Position numbers and translations under genes: made by a program. Below the pieces are notes generated by a model that made no database searches, was not told where the DNA came from, and saw nothing but the letters and a program-made list of their open reading frames with translations. Source: Paracoccus onchidii (GTDB lineage: Bacteria > Pseudomonadota > Alphaproteobacteria > Rhodobacterales > Rhodobacteraceae). From it: a stretch of 64,000 nt of DNA. The stretch lies in NCBI RefSeq assembly GCF_028294535.1, contig NZ_JAQBIE010000010.1, forward strand, positions 62,001 to 126,000, in the 5' to 3' direction. Positions 8,004 to 16,426 of the stretch are shown here, piece after piece; position 1 is the first letter of the stretch, and every line of letters starts with the position of its first letter.

Positions 8004-9043
8004 GCCTGCCTCCGGTTTCGGACAAGGATCATTGCAAAACCAGGTGCGCCTATCAGGGCGGTGACCACACCGATCGGGACGACCCGTCCGGGAATCAGGA
8101 TGCGTGAAATGATGTCGGCGGCGATCAGGAATACTGCCCCTGCCAGCGCGGATGCCAGGACCAGACGCCCGTGACGCGGACCGACAACAAAGCGCATCGC
8201 GTGGGGAATGACCAATCCGACAAAGCCGATCGAGCCGACAAGGCTGACCATCGTGGCGGTCATCAGCGTTGTCGCGCCGATCAGAACGACCTGCACCTTG
8301 CGCACGGAAACACCCAGTGAGGCAGCCGCCGAAGCGCCGAATGAAAAGGCGTCCATGGCCCGGGCGTGCCAGACGCAGGCGAGCAGCCCGATTGCAGCAG
8401 CCGGAATTGCCAAAGCTGTATCGGGCCAACGCACACCCGACAGGTTTCCAAGCAGCCAGTACATGATGCCCCGGGCTTGTTCGGCATTGGCGGATCTGGT
8501 GATCAGGAACGATGTCAGCGCGTTGAACAATTGCGATCCCGCTATTCCAGCCAGGACCAGTTGTGCGGATCCACCGCCTGCGACCCGTGCCAGAATCACG
8601 ACCATGGCGAATGATGATGCGGCCCCGATAAATGCACCGACGGACATGCCGATCACACCTCCGCCAAGCCCCAGAATCGTGACCGCCACAGCACCCGTGC
8701 CTGCCCCCGCCGACACACCCAGCAGATAGGGATCGGCCAGGGCGTTGCGCACCAGCGATTGCAGCACGACCCCGGACAGGGCAAGACCCGCCCCGCAGGC
8801 CGCCGCGACCAGCACCCGTGGCAGGCGATAGCTCCAGAGAATGCCGGCATCGATGGCGTTCACCTGATGCGACGCGCCCAGCAGGTTGTTGGCCAGAACC
8901 TTCAGCACCAGATCAAAGGGCAGCGCCGTTTCACCAATGGCGACCCCGCCAAGGACGGCAAGCACAAGAATGACCGCCCCTGCCACGGGCCAGATTATGG
9001 CAGGCACCGCCGGGCGCGTGGCGGGCACGGTCATATGGGTCAT
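8000..9043 (-). CDS. FecCD/BtuC-type ABC transporter permease
   Basis: Predicted 347-residue permease with about ten membrane segments. Motifs include SYRLPRVLVAAACGAGLALSG near residue 70, NALADPYLLGVSAGAGTGAV near 95 and SIGFVGLVIPHAMRFVVG near 275. It overlaps the binding-protein gene upstream and the ATPase gene downstream by 4 nt each, so all three are probably translationally coupled. Partner of the genes at 7209-8003 and 9040-10053. Confidence 0.92.
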   Translation of the reverse strand: MTHMTVPATRPAVPAIIWPVAGAVILVLAVLGGVAIGETALPFDLVLKVLANNLLGASHQVNAIDAGILWSYRLPRVLVAAACGAGLALSGVVLQSLVRNALADPYLLGVSAGAGTGAVAVTILGLGGGVIGMSVGAFIGAASSFAMVVILARVAGGGSAQLVLAGIAGSQLFNALTSFLITRSANAEQARGIMYWLLGNLSGVRWPDTALAIPAAAIGLLACVWHARAMDAFSFGASAAASLGVSVRKVQVVLIGATTLMTATMVSLVGSIGFVGLVIPHAMRFVVGPRHGRLVLASALAGAVFLIAADIISRILIPGRVVPIGVVTALIGAPGFAMILVRNRRQA

Positions 9044-10053
9044 TTCAGGTCGAACCCGGCAAGAGCATCCGCCAGGGCTTCCAGCGCAGCGACATTGCGG
9101 ATCGATGGATCCATGCCATGTGCGTCGAGAATGACGATGCGGTTGTTCCTGACGGCATCCATCTGGCTGGCGACCGGGTCGGTCTTCAGGAATTTCAGCT
9201 TCTGCTCGATGTCATCGGCAAAATAGCGACGGCGATCCATGCGGGCCGCGACGATCACCGAGGGGTTGGCGCGCGCGATGGATTCCCAGCTGACGGTGGG
9301 CCATTCCTCGTTGCTTTCGATGACGTTATCCAGGCCAAGGGCATTCATCATATAGGCGGGGGCGCCGCCCTGGCCCGCGACATAGGGGTCGATGTCCATT
9401 TCGGCCGAAGAAAACCAGAACACCGCCGAGGTTCCTTCGGGCAGATCAAGGCCGGCTGCCTTGTCGATGGCTGCCGCTTCGCGCGCCTTCAACTCGCTGA
9501 CCAGCGCCTCGCCACGTTCCGAAACGTTGAAAATCCGGGCCAATTCGGTGATGCTCTGGTAGATGCTGTCCATCTTGTACAGGTCCAGGCGTGTGCCATC
9601 GACACCGGTGGAATTGTCCTTGCCGATGCAGTCGGCAGGCAAGGTATAAACGGGGATCTCCAGATCGGTGAATTGTTCACGTGTGGCGACGATGCCTTGC
9701 GGGCCGATATGTCCTTCATATTGCGCGGTGACCAGGTCGGGCCGTTTGGCGAGGATGCTTTCAAAGCTTGGGTCATTATCGGCAAGGCGCGCGACACCGG
9801 AATTCATTTCCGCGAATTCGGGCAGAACATCGGTGAACCAGAGCGACGTGCCCAGCACCTTGTCGCCAAGGCCCAGGGAATACAGGATTTCGGTCGCGGC
9901 CTGTCCGACGGTCACGGTCCCCCGTGGCTCTGCGTTGATCGTGGTCTGGGCGCCGCAATTGGCCAGCCTCAGCGGATAAGTCGTCTCGGCCAGCGCAGGC
10001 AGCGCAAAGGCTATCGCGCCGACAGAGGCGATGCTCAACGATCTGAGGGACAT
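9040..10053 (-). CDS. Periplasmic binding protein, FecB/BtuF type, under B12 riboswitch
   Basis: Predicted 337-residue solute-binding protein with a clear signal peptide (MSLRSLSIASVGAIAFALPA, cleavage after ALA). GQAATEILYSLGLGDKVLGT follows, typical of class III binding proteins. The ATG at 10051-10053 has a GGAGAAA ribosome site 6-8 bases upstream; an in-frame extension to 10209 lies in the riboswitch leader and is rejected. It should be the substrate receptor of the importer and the first gene after the riboswitch. Corrinoid is the most economical substrate; I cannot exclude another metal chelate. Confidence 0.9.
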   Translation of the reverse strand: MSLRSLSIASVGAIAFALPALAETTYPLRLANCGAQTTINAEPRGTVTVGQAATEILYSLGLGDKVLGTSLWFTDVLPEFAEMNSGVARLADNDPSFESILAKRPDLVTAQYEGHIGPQGIVATREQFTDLEIPVYTLPADCIGKDNSTGVDGTRLDLYKMDSIYQSITELARIFNVSERGEALVSELKAREAAAIDKAAGLDLPEGTSAVFWFSSAEMDIDPYVAGQGGAPAYMMNALGLDNVIESNEEWPTVSWESIARANPSVIVAARMDRRRYFADDIEQKLKFLKTDPVASQMDAVRNNRIVILDAHGMDPSIRNVAALEALADALAGFDLK

Positions 10054-10229
10054 TGAATTTCTCCGATATGTGATGAGATCGGGGCATAAGCAGAGGCAAC
10101 CCGAGCGCATGACCGGATACCCGCAGCACAGGCGGGAAGACATGCTATGATCAAGGTGACCGCACGGGCACACCTTCGGGACATCACCAATCGACACCTC
10201 CCCGGACACCCCGTCCAGGCTGCGTTACT

Positions 10230-10395
10230 GTTTCGTGTCGGCAGGTCTCCTGACTGACGGGTCGCGGCGCCTGGCTGCCTTCCCATGGCACAAGGCCACA
10301 GTGGCGGATAAGCAAGGCGCTCGCCGTCTACAGTTGCGGGGGCAGTTCCGGTTCGCCGAATATACGGCGGCGGATTCCCTTTTCATTCCTTCATG
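10230..10395 (-). ncRNA. Cobalamin (AdoCbl) riboswitch
   Basis: On the - strand the conserved core ACTGCCCCCGCAACTGT lies at 10330-10346, preceded by GGGAATCCG (about 10371-10380) and followed by the 3' closing box CAGTCAGGAGACCTGCC at about 10240-10257. Order, spacing and sequence fit the cobalamin-riboswitch consensus. It sits about 190 bases upstream of the binding-protein start, and the intervening leader must hold the expression platform. Expected action: high B12 represses the importer. Outer limits are approximate. Confidence 0.93.
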
Positions 10396-10475
10396 GAAAC
10401 CGACAAGACTTCATTACGCATATACGATACATCCGCGCAAGATGTTCTTGGCGCGCCCATCCCGGGGGGCAGCCT

Positions 10476-11411
10476 TCAGGGCGCTGGCATCCGGGCATTC
10501 GCGCCGCGAACGCCGACCGTGATCGAATATAGCGACGTGCTGGCGGTAATGAACAGGGTCGCGTTATGGGCACCGCCAAATGTCAGATTGGCAACCGGTT
10601 CCGGAACGGGAATGTGGTCAAGATGCTCTGCCAAGGGTGAGATGACCTCGATGCCCCGCGCGGATGAGCACCATAGATTGCCAAGCTCGTCGATCCGCAG
10701 GCCATCGGGAACCCCGTGATCGATACGGAAGAAATGCTGTTTCGGGCCGAGGCGGCAGCCGTCAATAACATCAAAGACAAAAATGTCATGATGGCCGTCG
10801 CTGAAATGAGACCGGCTTGAATCGGCGACGTAAAGTTTGCTTTCATCGGGGGAAAACGCCAAACCGTTCGGCATCAGCAAGCTGTCACAGACCATTTGCG
10901 GATGACCGATGTCACCGGGCGCGATGCGATACACGAAACAGCCGCCGATTTCGGAATCGCGGCGCTTTCCCTCGTAATCGCTGAGGATCCCATAGGACGG
11001 GTCGGTGAACCAGATAGCCCCGTCAGCCGCCACAACCAGATCATTCGGTGAATTCAGTGCGGCACCCTTGTAATGCGATGCAAGTGTCGTCTGGCTGCCG
11101 TCATGTTCGATGCGCACGACGCTGTGGCTGAGGTGGCGACAACTGATCAACCTGCCCTGGGCATCGCGGGTGCCACCATTGGCAAAGTCACTGTTTTCGT
11201 TCAGAACGCGGCATCCCAGCCCGGGAATCCACTGCATCAACCTGTTGTTGGGAATGTCCGAAAACACAACGCTGTCGCTGGCGGGAAAATAAACCGGACC
11301 TTCACACCATTTGCCGCCATCGAAAAGGCGTTCAAGCGCCACGCCGGGCAGGGTCAATAGCGGCGCCGATCCTGCACTTAGACGACGGGTGGCGGGAACG
11401 GATTGTGTCAT
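10476..11411 (-). CDS. SMP-30/gluconolactonase-family sugar lactonase
   Basis: Predicted 311-residue six-bladed beta-propeller lactonase. Candidate metal ligands are the Glu of CEGPVYFPASDSVVFSDI, the Asn of LNSPNDLVVAADGAIWFTDP and the Asp of VPDGLRIDELGNLW. Starting at the ATG at 11411 gives the normal family length; the open frame extending to 11654 is antisense to the mutarotase gene. It would hydrolyse an aldonolactone in the oxidative sugar pathway encoded around it. It is the most distal gene of the - strand arm, 77 bases after the mutarotase. Confidence 0.88.
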   Translation of the reverse strand: MTQSVPATRRLSAGSAPLLTLPGVALERLFDGGKWCEGPVYFPASDSVVFSDIPNNRLMQWIPGLGCRVLNENSDFANGGTRDAQGRLISCRHLSHSVVRIEHDGSQTTLASHYKGAALNSPNDLVVAADGAIWFTDPSYGILSDYEGKRRDSEIGGCFVYRIAPGDIGHPQMVCDSLLMPNGLAFSPDESKLYVADSSRSHFSDGHHDIFVFDVIDGCRLGPKQHFFRIDHGVPDGLRIDELGNLWCSSARGIEVISPLAEHLDHIPVPEPVANLTFGGAHNATLFITASTSLYSITVGVRGANARMPAP

Positions 11412-11488
11412 GATGCTGCAATGCCTCGGCTGTGATGGATCGGGTTTGGTCCCGTGTCTTGCGGATATTCTATGTCGCGCGCTCAGGT

Positions 11489-11818
11489 TCAGTCGAGGTG
11501 AAACACCTCTTCCATGCCGGCCCACCATTCGCCTTGCTGGCGCGTTATCAGGGGAACCTGCATCGGCCCGCAAATCTTCCACCAATCCTGGGTGATCGGG
11601 TCGGCGGCGATTGCGGCATTGTCGGCGGCGAAATCGGACCCGGTATATTCCCAATAGCTGAACATCAGATTTTCCGGCTGGCGCAGAAAGATCGAATAAT
11701 TGGTGATGTTCGATTTGCGCAGCCGCGCCAGCACCTTGGGCCAGACTTCGGCGTGAAGCCGTTTGTATTCGGGGATATGTCGGGGATCGATGCCGATGAC
11801 CATGCCCATGCGTTTCAT
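11489..11818 (-). CDS. L-rhamnose/L-fucose mutarotase (RhaM family)
   Basis: Predicted 109-residue ferredoxin-fold mutarotase of the RhaM/DUF718 family. Recognisable motifs are KRLHAEVWPKVLARLRKSN with the conserved His near residue 21, NYSIFL, and ITQDWWKICGPMQ. The family interconverts alpha and beta anomers of L-rhamnose or related 6-deoxy sugars. The ATG at 11818 follows GAGGA with 7-base spacing; the upstream stop lies 3 bases away. It supports a 6-deoxyhexose as the substrate of the cluster. Confidence 0.9.
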   Translation of the reverse strand: MKRMGMVIGIDPRHIPEYKRLHAEVWPKVLARLRKSNITNYSIFLRQPENLMFSYWEYTGSDFAADNAAIAADPITQDWWKICGPMQVPLITRQQGEWWAGMEEVFHLD

Positions 11819-11820
11819 CA

Positions 11821-12681
11821 CTATGTCCTCTGAGCGGGGGAAGGGGGTGTCAGGCCGTAAAAGCGGATGGCTGTTCCGCCGAACAGGTCGTCACGTTGGT
11901 CGGCATCAAGATGCGCGGTCAACTGTTGCGCGCATTCATACCAGTCTTGGTAACTGCCCTGCAGGTTCAGGACCGGCCAGTCGCTGCCCCACATGACGCG
12001 CGACGGGCCAAAGCAGTCAAGGACATGGCCTGCGACGGTGGCCAGATTCCTGGATGACCAGCCCGTCCCGAACTCTGTGGCCAGACCTGAAAGCTTGCAC
12101 ATTGTCATGGGGTGGCGGGAAATCTCGGCGATCCCGTCATGCCAGGCGGCACTGACCGTGCCGAATGGCGTCAGGAATTCCGGTTTGGCACAATGGTCGA
12201 TGACAATCGGCAGATGTGCAAGCCGGCGTGCCAGTTCCGCGATCACCGGCAGGTGCCGGGGGGTCACGAGCGCGTCCAGCCGCAATCCCATGCGGGCCAC
12301 CTGTTCAAGATTGTTCAGCACCTGCGGTTGCAGGATCCAGTCGGTCGACGCGATGTCCTGCAACATCGGACGCACGCCCTTGAACAATGGGTCTTGTGCG
12401 AAGTGATGCACGTGATGGATGGCGCTGTCATCGGCCAGGTCGACCCAGCCGACAACGCCCATGATTGACGGAGTTCGGGCCGCAAGATCCAGCAGGAACG
12501 AGGTTTCTTCGATGCTGTCTGCGGCCTGTACGACCACCGTTCCGTCTATTCCCGCGGTCTTGCGCAATGGTGCCAGATCCCTGGGGCCGAAATCGCGGCG
12601 GATTGCGGCCACATCGTCATCCATCCAGCGATAATCACCCCGGTCGATCTGCCAATAATGCTGATGGGAATCGACTTTCAT
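11821..12681 (-). CDS. COG3618 amidohydrolase-family lactonase (L-fuconolactonase-like)
   Basis: Predicted 286-residue TIM-barrel metal-dependent hydrolase. DSHQHYW gives the N-terminal His-x-His pair, GVRPMLQD lies near residue 120, IVIDHCAKPE has a metal or catalytic His, and VMWGSDWPVL carries the C-terminal Asp. COG3618 includes L-fucono-1,5-lactonase and related sugar lactonases. The ATG at 12681 fits the canonical start; GTG and TTG codons just upstream are alternatives. First gene of the - strand arm, divergent from the reductase gene at 12753. Confidence 0.86.
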   Translation of the reverse strand: MKVDSHQHYWQIDRGDYRWMDDDVAAIRRDFGPRDLAPLRKTAGIDGTVVVQAADSIEETSFLLDLAARTPSIMGVVGWVDLADDSAIHHVHHFAQDPLFKGVRPMLQDIASTDWILQPQVLNNLEQVARMGLRLDALVTPRHLPVIAELARRLAHLPIVIDHCAKPEFLTPFGTVSAAWHDGIAEISRHPMTMCKLSGLATEFGTGWSSRNLATVAGHVLDCFGPSRVMWGSDWPVLNLQGSYQDWYECAQQLTAHLDADQRDDLFGGTAIRFYGLTPPSPAQRT

Positions 12682-12752
12682 CACGGGGGTATGCCTCAAC
12701 GGTTGACTTTCAGTATTTAATCATAAAAAACCAATACGAAGAGGAGGAGCTG
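12682..12752. promoter_or_regulatory. Divergent promoter region of the sugar cluster
   Basis: Only 71 bases separate the two divergent starts. On the + strand a TTGACT -35-like box is at 12703-12708, with an A/T-rich stretch (TAATCATAAAAAA) downstream and a strong GAGGAGGAG ribosome site at 12741-12749. GTATT and AATAC form a weak inverted repeat about this A/T-rich centre. No regulator gene is adjacent. Confidence 0.4.
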
Positions 12753-13862
12753 ATGTCAACAACACCGATCATCCAATTCGGCACCAGCCGTTTCCTGCAG
12801 GCCCATGTGGATCTGTTCCTGTCCGAAGCTACGGATCCTCTGGGGGGGATTGCGGTCGTGCAAAGCAGCGGCAACGCCCAAAGGGCGGGGCGTTTGAATG
12901 CGCTGGCGGCGACTGGGGGGTATCCGGTGCATATTCGTGGAAGACAGGGCGGCCGGATCGTGGATGAGACACGGCGCGTCCGTTCAATCACGCGTGCATT
13001 TTCTTCGGCAAGCGACTGGGCAGAGATTTGCCGGATCGCGGTCGAAGAGGCGCAGATCATTCTGTCCAACACTTCGGATGCCGGATTTCGTCCGTCACCT
13101 GCCGACAAGGGCGCTGTGTTTGATCAGGCGATGTCTTATCCGGCCAAGCTGACCCAATTGCTATATGCAAGATATCAGCGAAACCCCCGCCCGATACAGG
13201 TGATGCCGACCGAACTGGTTGCCCGGAATGGCGATACCCTGCGCGATTTGGTGATGACGCTGGCCAACGCAAGATCGGCAGAATTCGCACAATGGATTGC
13301 CAGTGACGTGACATTCGTCAATTCGTTGGTGGACCGGATCGTGTCCGAACCAATCGAGCCCGCCGGCGCGGTGGCCGAACCATATGCACTGTGGGCTATC
13401 GAAGATTGCAAGGGTTTGCTGTTGCCGTGCACGCATCCGGCAATCAAGGTCGTGCCGTCGCTCGAACCGGTCGAAACGCGCAAATTGTTCTTGTTGAACC
13501 TCGGGCATAGTTATCTGGTGGATGGTTGGATCAGCCGGGGCAGGGCGGGCGCTGCAACCGTTCGGGATTTGATGGACTCCCCCGACATTCTCCAGGACTT
13601 GCAGTCGCTGTATCGGAACGAGGTCGTGCCGGGATTTGCGGCGGCAGATACGCGCGAAGAGGCTGAACTGTATGTGCGCGACGTGCTGGATCGGTTCGCA
13701 AATCCGTTTCTTGCCCATCAGCTGCAGGACATTGCCCAGAATCATCGCGAAAAGGTTTCACGCCGGATCGGGGCATTTATCGACTGGGCTGCGCAAAAGG
13801 GCTGCACAGCTCCGATGCCGCGCCTGAGAAATACGGTCCAGACCATGCGGAGCACCGGATGA
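12753..13862 (+). CDS. Mannitol-dehydrogenase-family (UxaB/UxuB-like) oxidoreductase
   Basis: Predicted 369-residue polyol-specific long-chain dehydrogenase. The N-terminal FGTSRFLQAHVDLF is the Rossmann nucleotide-binding motif and KLFLLNLGHSYL carries the family's catalytic Lys/Asn/His pattern. It is shorter than mannitol dehydrogenase and closest in shape to tagaturonate/fructuronate reductases. It would interconvert a keto- and a hydroxy-sugar acid with NAD(H). The start at 12753 has a near-perfect ribosome site; the open frame reaching back to 12465 is a shadow of the divergent gene. It overlaps the next gene by 4 nt. Confidence 0.85.
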   Translation: MSTTPIIQFGTSRFLQAHVDLFLSEATDPLGGIAVVQSSGNAQRAGRLNALAATGGYPVHIRGRQGGRIVDETRRVRSITRAFSSASDWAEICRIAVEEAQIILSNTSDAGFRPSPADKGAVFDQAMSYPAKLTQLLYARYQRNPRPIQVMPTELVARNGDTLRDLVMTLANARSAEFAQWIASDVTFVNSLVDRIVSEPIEPAGAVAEPYALWAIEDCKGLLLPCTHPAIKVVPSLEPVETRKLFLLNLGHSYLVDGWISRGRAGAATVRDLMDSPDILQDLQSLYRNEVVPGFAAADTREEAELYVRDVLDRFANPFLAHQLQDIAQNHREKVSRRIGAFIDWAAQKGCTAPMPRLRNTVQTMRSTG

Positions 13863-14824
13863 ACATAAACCGGATCGGAAATACCGGGGTCGCTGTCACC
13901 GATATCGCTTTTGGATGTTCTGGCATCGGCAATCTCTACCGCCAGATTTCGGATGCAGATGCCGCCGAGGTTCTGGCGGCGGCATGGGGTGGCGGCATTC
14001 GCTATTTTGACACCGCCCCGCATTATGGCCGCGGTCTGGCCGAGGCGCGGCTGGGACAGTTCCTGTCCACCAAGTCACGTGATCAATATGTGCTGTCGAC
14101 CAAGGTGGGGCGCCTGCTGTCACCGGGGGATGAAATGGCCGAGGCCGACGGCTTTGTCGCGCCGTTGCCCAATGATGTGCGCTATGATTATTCTGGTGAT
14201 GGAATCGAAGCGGCCTTCGCGCAAAGCTGCCAGCGGCTGCAAACCGATTTTATCGACATCCTCTATGTGCATGACATTGGCTGTTATACACATGGCACCG
14301 AGAACAGGGCGCATATGTCCGACCTTTTGGACAGCGGGCTTGACCGGTTGCAGCATCTGAAAGATCGGGGGGCGATCGGCGCGTTCGGGCTGGGTGTGAA
14401 TGAAAATCAGGTGTGTCTGGACATCATGACGCATCGTCCGCTGGACGCGATCTTGCTGGCCGGTCGCCTGACCTTGCTTGATCGGTCGGCCGAGGATGAA
14501 TTGGTGCCTCGATGTCATGCGATGGGCACCAGCCTGATTCTGGGCGGGGTTTTCAATTCTGGTATTCTGGCAACCGGTCCGGTCGCAGGTGCCAGCTATG
14601 ATTACGGCCAGGCGCCCGACGATGTGCTGCAAGAAGTGGCCCGATTGCAGGAACAGGCGCATGGTGTAGGCCTGCCCCTGCCTGCGGCGGCGTTGCAATT
14701 CGCGCGGCATCACTCTGGCGTGGCTTCGGTGCTGATCGGCACCGCGAAACCGGTATCGCTGATGCGGAACTTGGCGGCGTTGGAATTGCCCTGGACAGAT
14801 GCGGCCCGTAGGACGTTTTCCTAG
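13859..14824 (+). CDS. Aldo/keto reductase (L-fucose/D-threo-aldose dehydrogenase-like)
   Basis: Predicted 321-residue AKR barrel. The expected tetrad appears as Asp in YFDTAPHYGRG, Tyr in the same string, Lys in STKVGRLL and His in LYVHDIG. IDWAPHYG-type AKRs of this subgroup include pyridoxal 4-dehydrogenase and L-fucose (D-threo-aldose) 1-dehydrogenase. Oxidising the free sugar to its lactone would feed the two lactonases on the opposite arm. Overlaps the preceding gene (ATGA). Confidence 0.87.
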   Translation: MNINRIGNTGVAVTDIAFGCSGIGNLYRQISDADAAEVLAAAWGGGIRYFDTAPHYGRGLAEARLGQFLSTKSRDQYVLSTKVGRLLSPGDEMAEADGFVAPLPNDVRYDYSGDGIEAAFAQSCQRLQTDFIDILYVHDIGCYTHGTENRAHMSDLLDSGLDRLQHLKDRGAIGAFGLGVNENQVCLDIMTHRPLDAILLAGRLTLLDRSAEDELVPRCHAMGTSLILGGVFNSGILATGPVAGASYDYGQAPDDVLQEVARLQEQAHGVGLPLPAAALQFARHHSGVASVLIGTAKPVSLMRNLAALELPWTDAARRTFS

Positions 14825-14834
14825 TCGAACGAAA

Positions 14835-14864
14835 CGGGGGCGGCATTTGTCGATTGCGCCCCCG
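14835..14864. terminator. Bidirectional hairpin between convergent genes
   Basis: Perfect 8-bp stem CGGGGGCG/CGCCCCCG with a 14-base loop, placed between the stop codons of the aldo/keto reductase (14824) and the convergent MFS gene (14886). The T-tract is weak on both strands, so efficiency is uncertain. Confidence 0.65.
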
Positions 14865-14885
14865 GATGATCTCTTGTCTATGTGA

Positions 14886-16208
14886 TTACAGCGACTTCCC
14901 GAATTCCAGCTTGCGCGCGAAATGCAGTGCAAGAATGGTGCAGATCGCGCCAGACAGCAGATACAGCCCGGCAGCGAACAACCCCAGATTGGCCGACAGC
15001 GCCAATGCGGCCAGCGGCGCGAAGCCTGCGCCGAACAGCCATGCCAGATCGGACACCACCGCCGAACCGGTATAGCGATAGCGGCTTTCAAACAGCGACG
15101 CGACGGCGCCCGAAGACTGGCCAAAGCTGATGCCCAGGATGATGAAGCCGCCGATCATGTAGACCGCTTCGCCAAAACCGCGGCCCGCCAGCAGAAGCGG
15201 CGCAAAGATGCTGAAGACGGCAATCGCGATCGCGCCCCGGAACAGCAGCTTGCGATGCCCGATCAGGTCGGCCAGCACGCCCGATAGCACGATCGCGGCA
15301 AGGCCAAAGGCGGCGGCGACGGCCTCGATCACCAGGAACTGGGTCAGGCTTTCATCGGTGTACAGGAACACCCAGGACAGCGGAAACACCGTCACCATAT
15401 GGAACAGCGCAAAGCTGGCCAACGGCACGAAGGCACCGACAAGGATGGTTTTGCCGTCGATCTTGGCCACATCGCGCAGCTTCGTCGGCTCCAGCTCGCG
15501 TTGCTGGAACATGCGGGCATATTCCGGCGTCACCACGATCCGCAGCCGCGCGAACAGCGCCACGACGTTGATCGCGAAGGCCACGAAGAACGGATAGCGC
15601 CAGCCCCAGTCAAGGAAATCGGCCTCGGACAGATTCTGAACCAGATAGGCGAACAACAGGCTGGCCACGATCAGGCCAAGCGGCGCGCCCAGTTGCGGCA
15701 CCATGACATAGAACCGGCGGCGATCTTCGGGCGCGCTCAGCGCCAACAGCGACGGCAGGCCATCCCATGCGCCGCCAAGCGCAAGGCCCTGACCGATCCG
15801 CAGCAGGCACAGGACCAGGATCGCATAATCCCCGATGCTGTCATAGGATGGCACCAGCCCCATCGCCACGGTCGAAGTGCCCAGCAGCAGCAGCGCCAGC
15901 GTCATCTTGACGCCCTTGCCATAGCGGCGGTCGATCAATGTGAAGATCGCGGTGCCGAAGGGCCGCGCGACAAAGGCCAGCGAGAAGATCGCAAAGGACC
16001 ACAGCGTCGCGTTAAGCGGATCCAGAAACGGGAAATAGCGCAGCGGGAAGACGATCACCGTCGCGATTGCAAAGACGAAGAAATCGAAAAATTCGGACGT
16101 GCGCCCGATGATGACGCCGACGGCGATGTCCGAGGGCGAGATCGTGTGCTCCGAGGGATCGGCCTCGGGGGGCATCTTATCGGAATGGGTCGTGGTGGGC
16201 TGCTGCAT
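14886..16208 (-). CDS. MFS transporter (metabolite:H+ symporter-like)
   Basis: Predicted 440-residue membrane protein with about 12 hydrophobic segments, a polar N-terminal tail and the MFS cytoplasmic loop (AFVARPFGTAIFTLIDRRYG between TM2 and TM3). GRTSEFFDFFVFAIATVI is like the MHS subfamily of solute/proton symporters. The substrate is not readable from sequence. It is divergent from cyoA and convergent with the sugar cluster, so its partnership with either is unclear. Confidence 0.85.
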   Translation of the reverse strand: MQQPTTTHSDKMPPEADPSEHTISPSDIAVGVIIGRTSEFFDFFVFAIATVIVFPLRYFPFLDPLNATLWSFAIFSLAFVARPFGTAIFTLIDRRYGKGVKMTLALLLLGTSTVAMGLVPSYDSIGDYAILVLCLLRIGQGLALGGAWDGLPSLLALSAPEDRRRFYVMVPQLGAPLGLIVASLLFAYLVQNLSEADFLDWGWRYPFFVAFAINVVALFARLRIVVTPEYARMFQQRELEPTKLRDVAKIDGKTILVGAFVPLASFALFHMVTVFPLSWVFLYTDESLTQFLVIEAVAAAFGLAAIVLSGVLADLIGHRKLLFRGAIAIAVFSIFAPLLLAGRGFGEAVYMIGGFIILGISFGQSSGAVASLFESRYRYTGSAVVSDLAWLFGAGFAPLAALALSANLGLFAAGLYLLSGAICTILALHFARKLEFGKSL

Positions 16209-16426
16209 CTCGTGCTGACTCCTTCATCGGCCGATGACGGTCACGGTCGGTCGGGTGGAATTGGCGCGACCGTATGCGCCCGCGACCATGATAGAGCAAT
16301 ACAGCAAGCGTGTGACATAATGTCTGTGGCAAATTGTCTAATACCGGGAAAGGGCAACCCGGTTTAGGGAACCGACCCATTCCATAGCGAACAGTGCGTG
16401 TCATTACACACAGGGACACGGGAACC
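16209..16426. promoter_or_regulatory. cyoA/MFS divergent intergenic region with inverted repeat
   Basis: Holds the promoters of cyoABCD and the MFS gene. A perfect 6-bp inverted repeat ACCGGG/CCCGGT with a 9-base spacer is at 16343-16363, about 65 bases upstream of cyoA. A CATAAT -10-like hexamer is at 16316-16321, without a convincing -35. The repeat could be an operator or mRNA leader hairpin. Confidence 0.4.

Noticed and set aside
7209-8429. A longer ABC ATPase starting at 8429
   Set aside because: The extra N-terminal part is out-of-frame permease sequence; the real family start and a 4-nt overlap place the ATG at 8003.
10054-10209. Cys-rich N-terminal extension of the riboswitch-controlled binding protein
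   Set aside because: It lies in the riboswitch leader and would bury the obvious signal peptide that begins at 10053.
11821-12699. Start of the COG3618 amidohydrolase at the TTG at 12699
   Set aside because: The ATG at 12681 begins immediately before the conserved DSHQHYW motif and matches family starts better.
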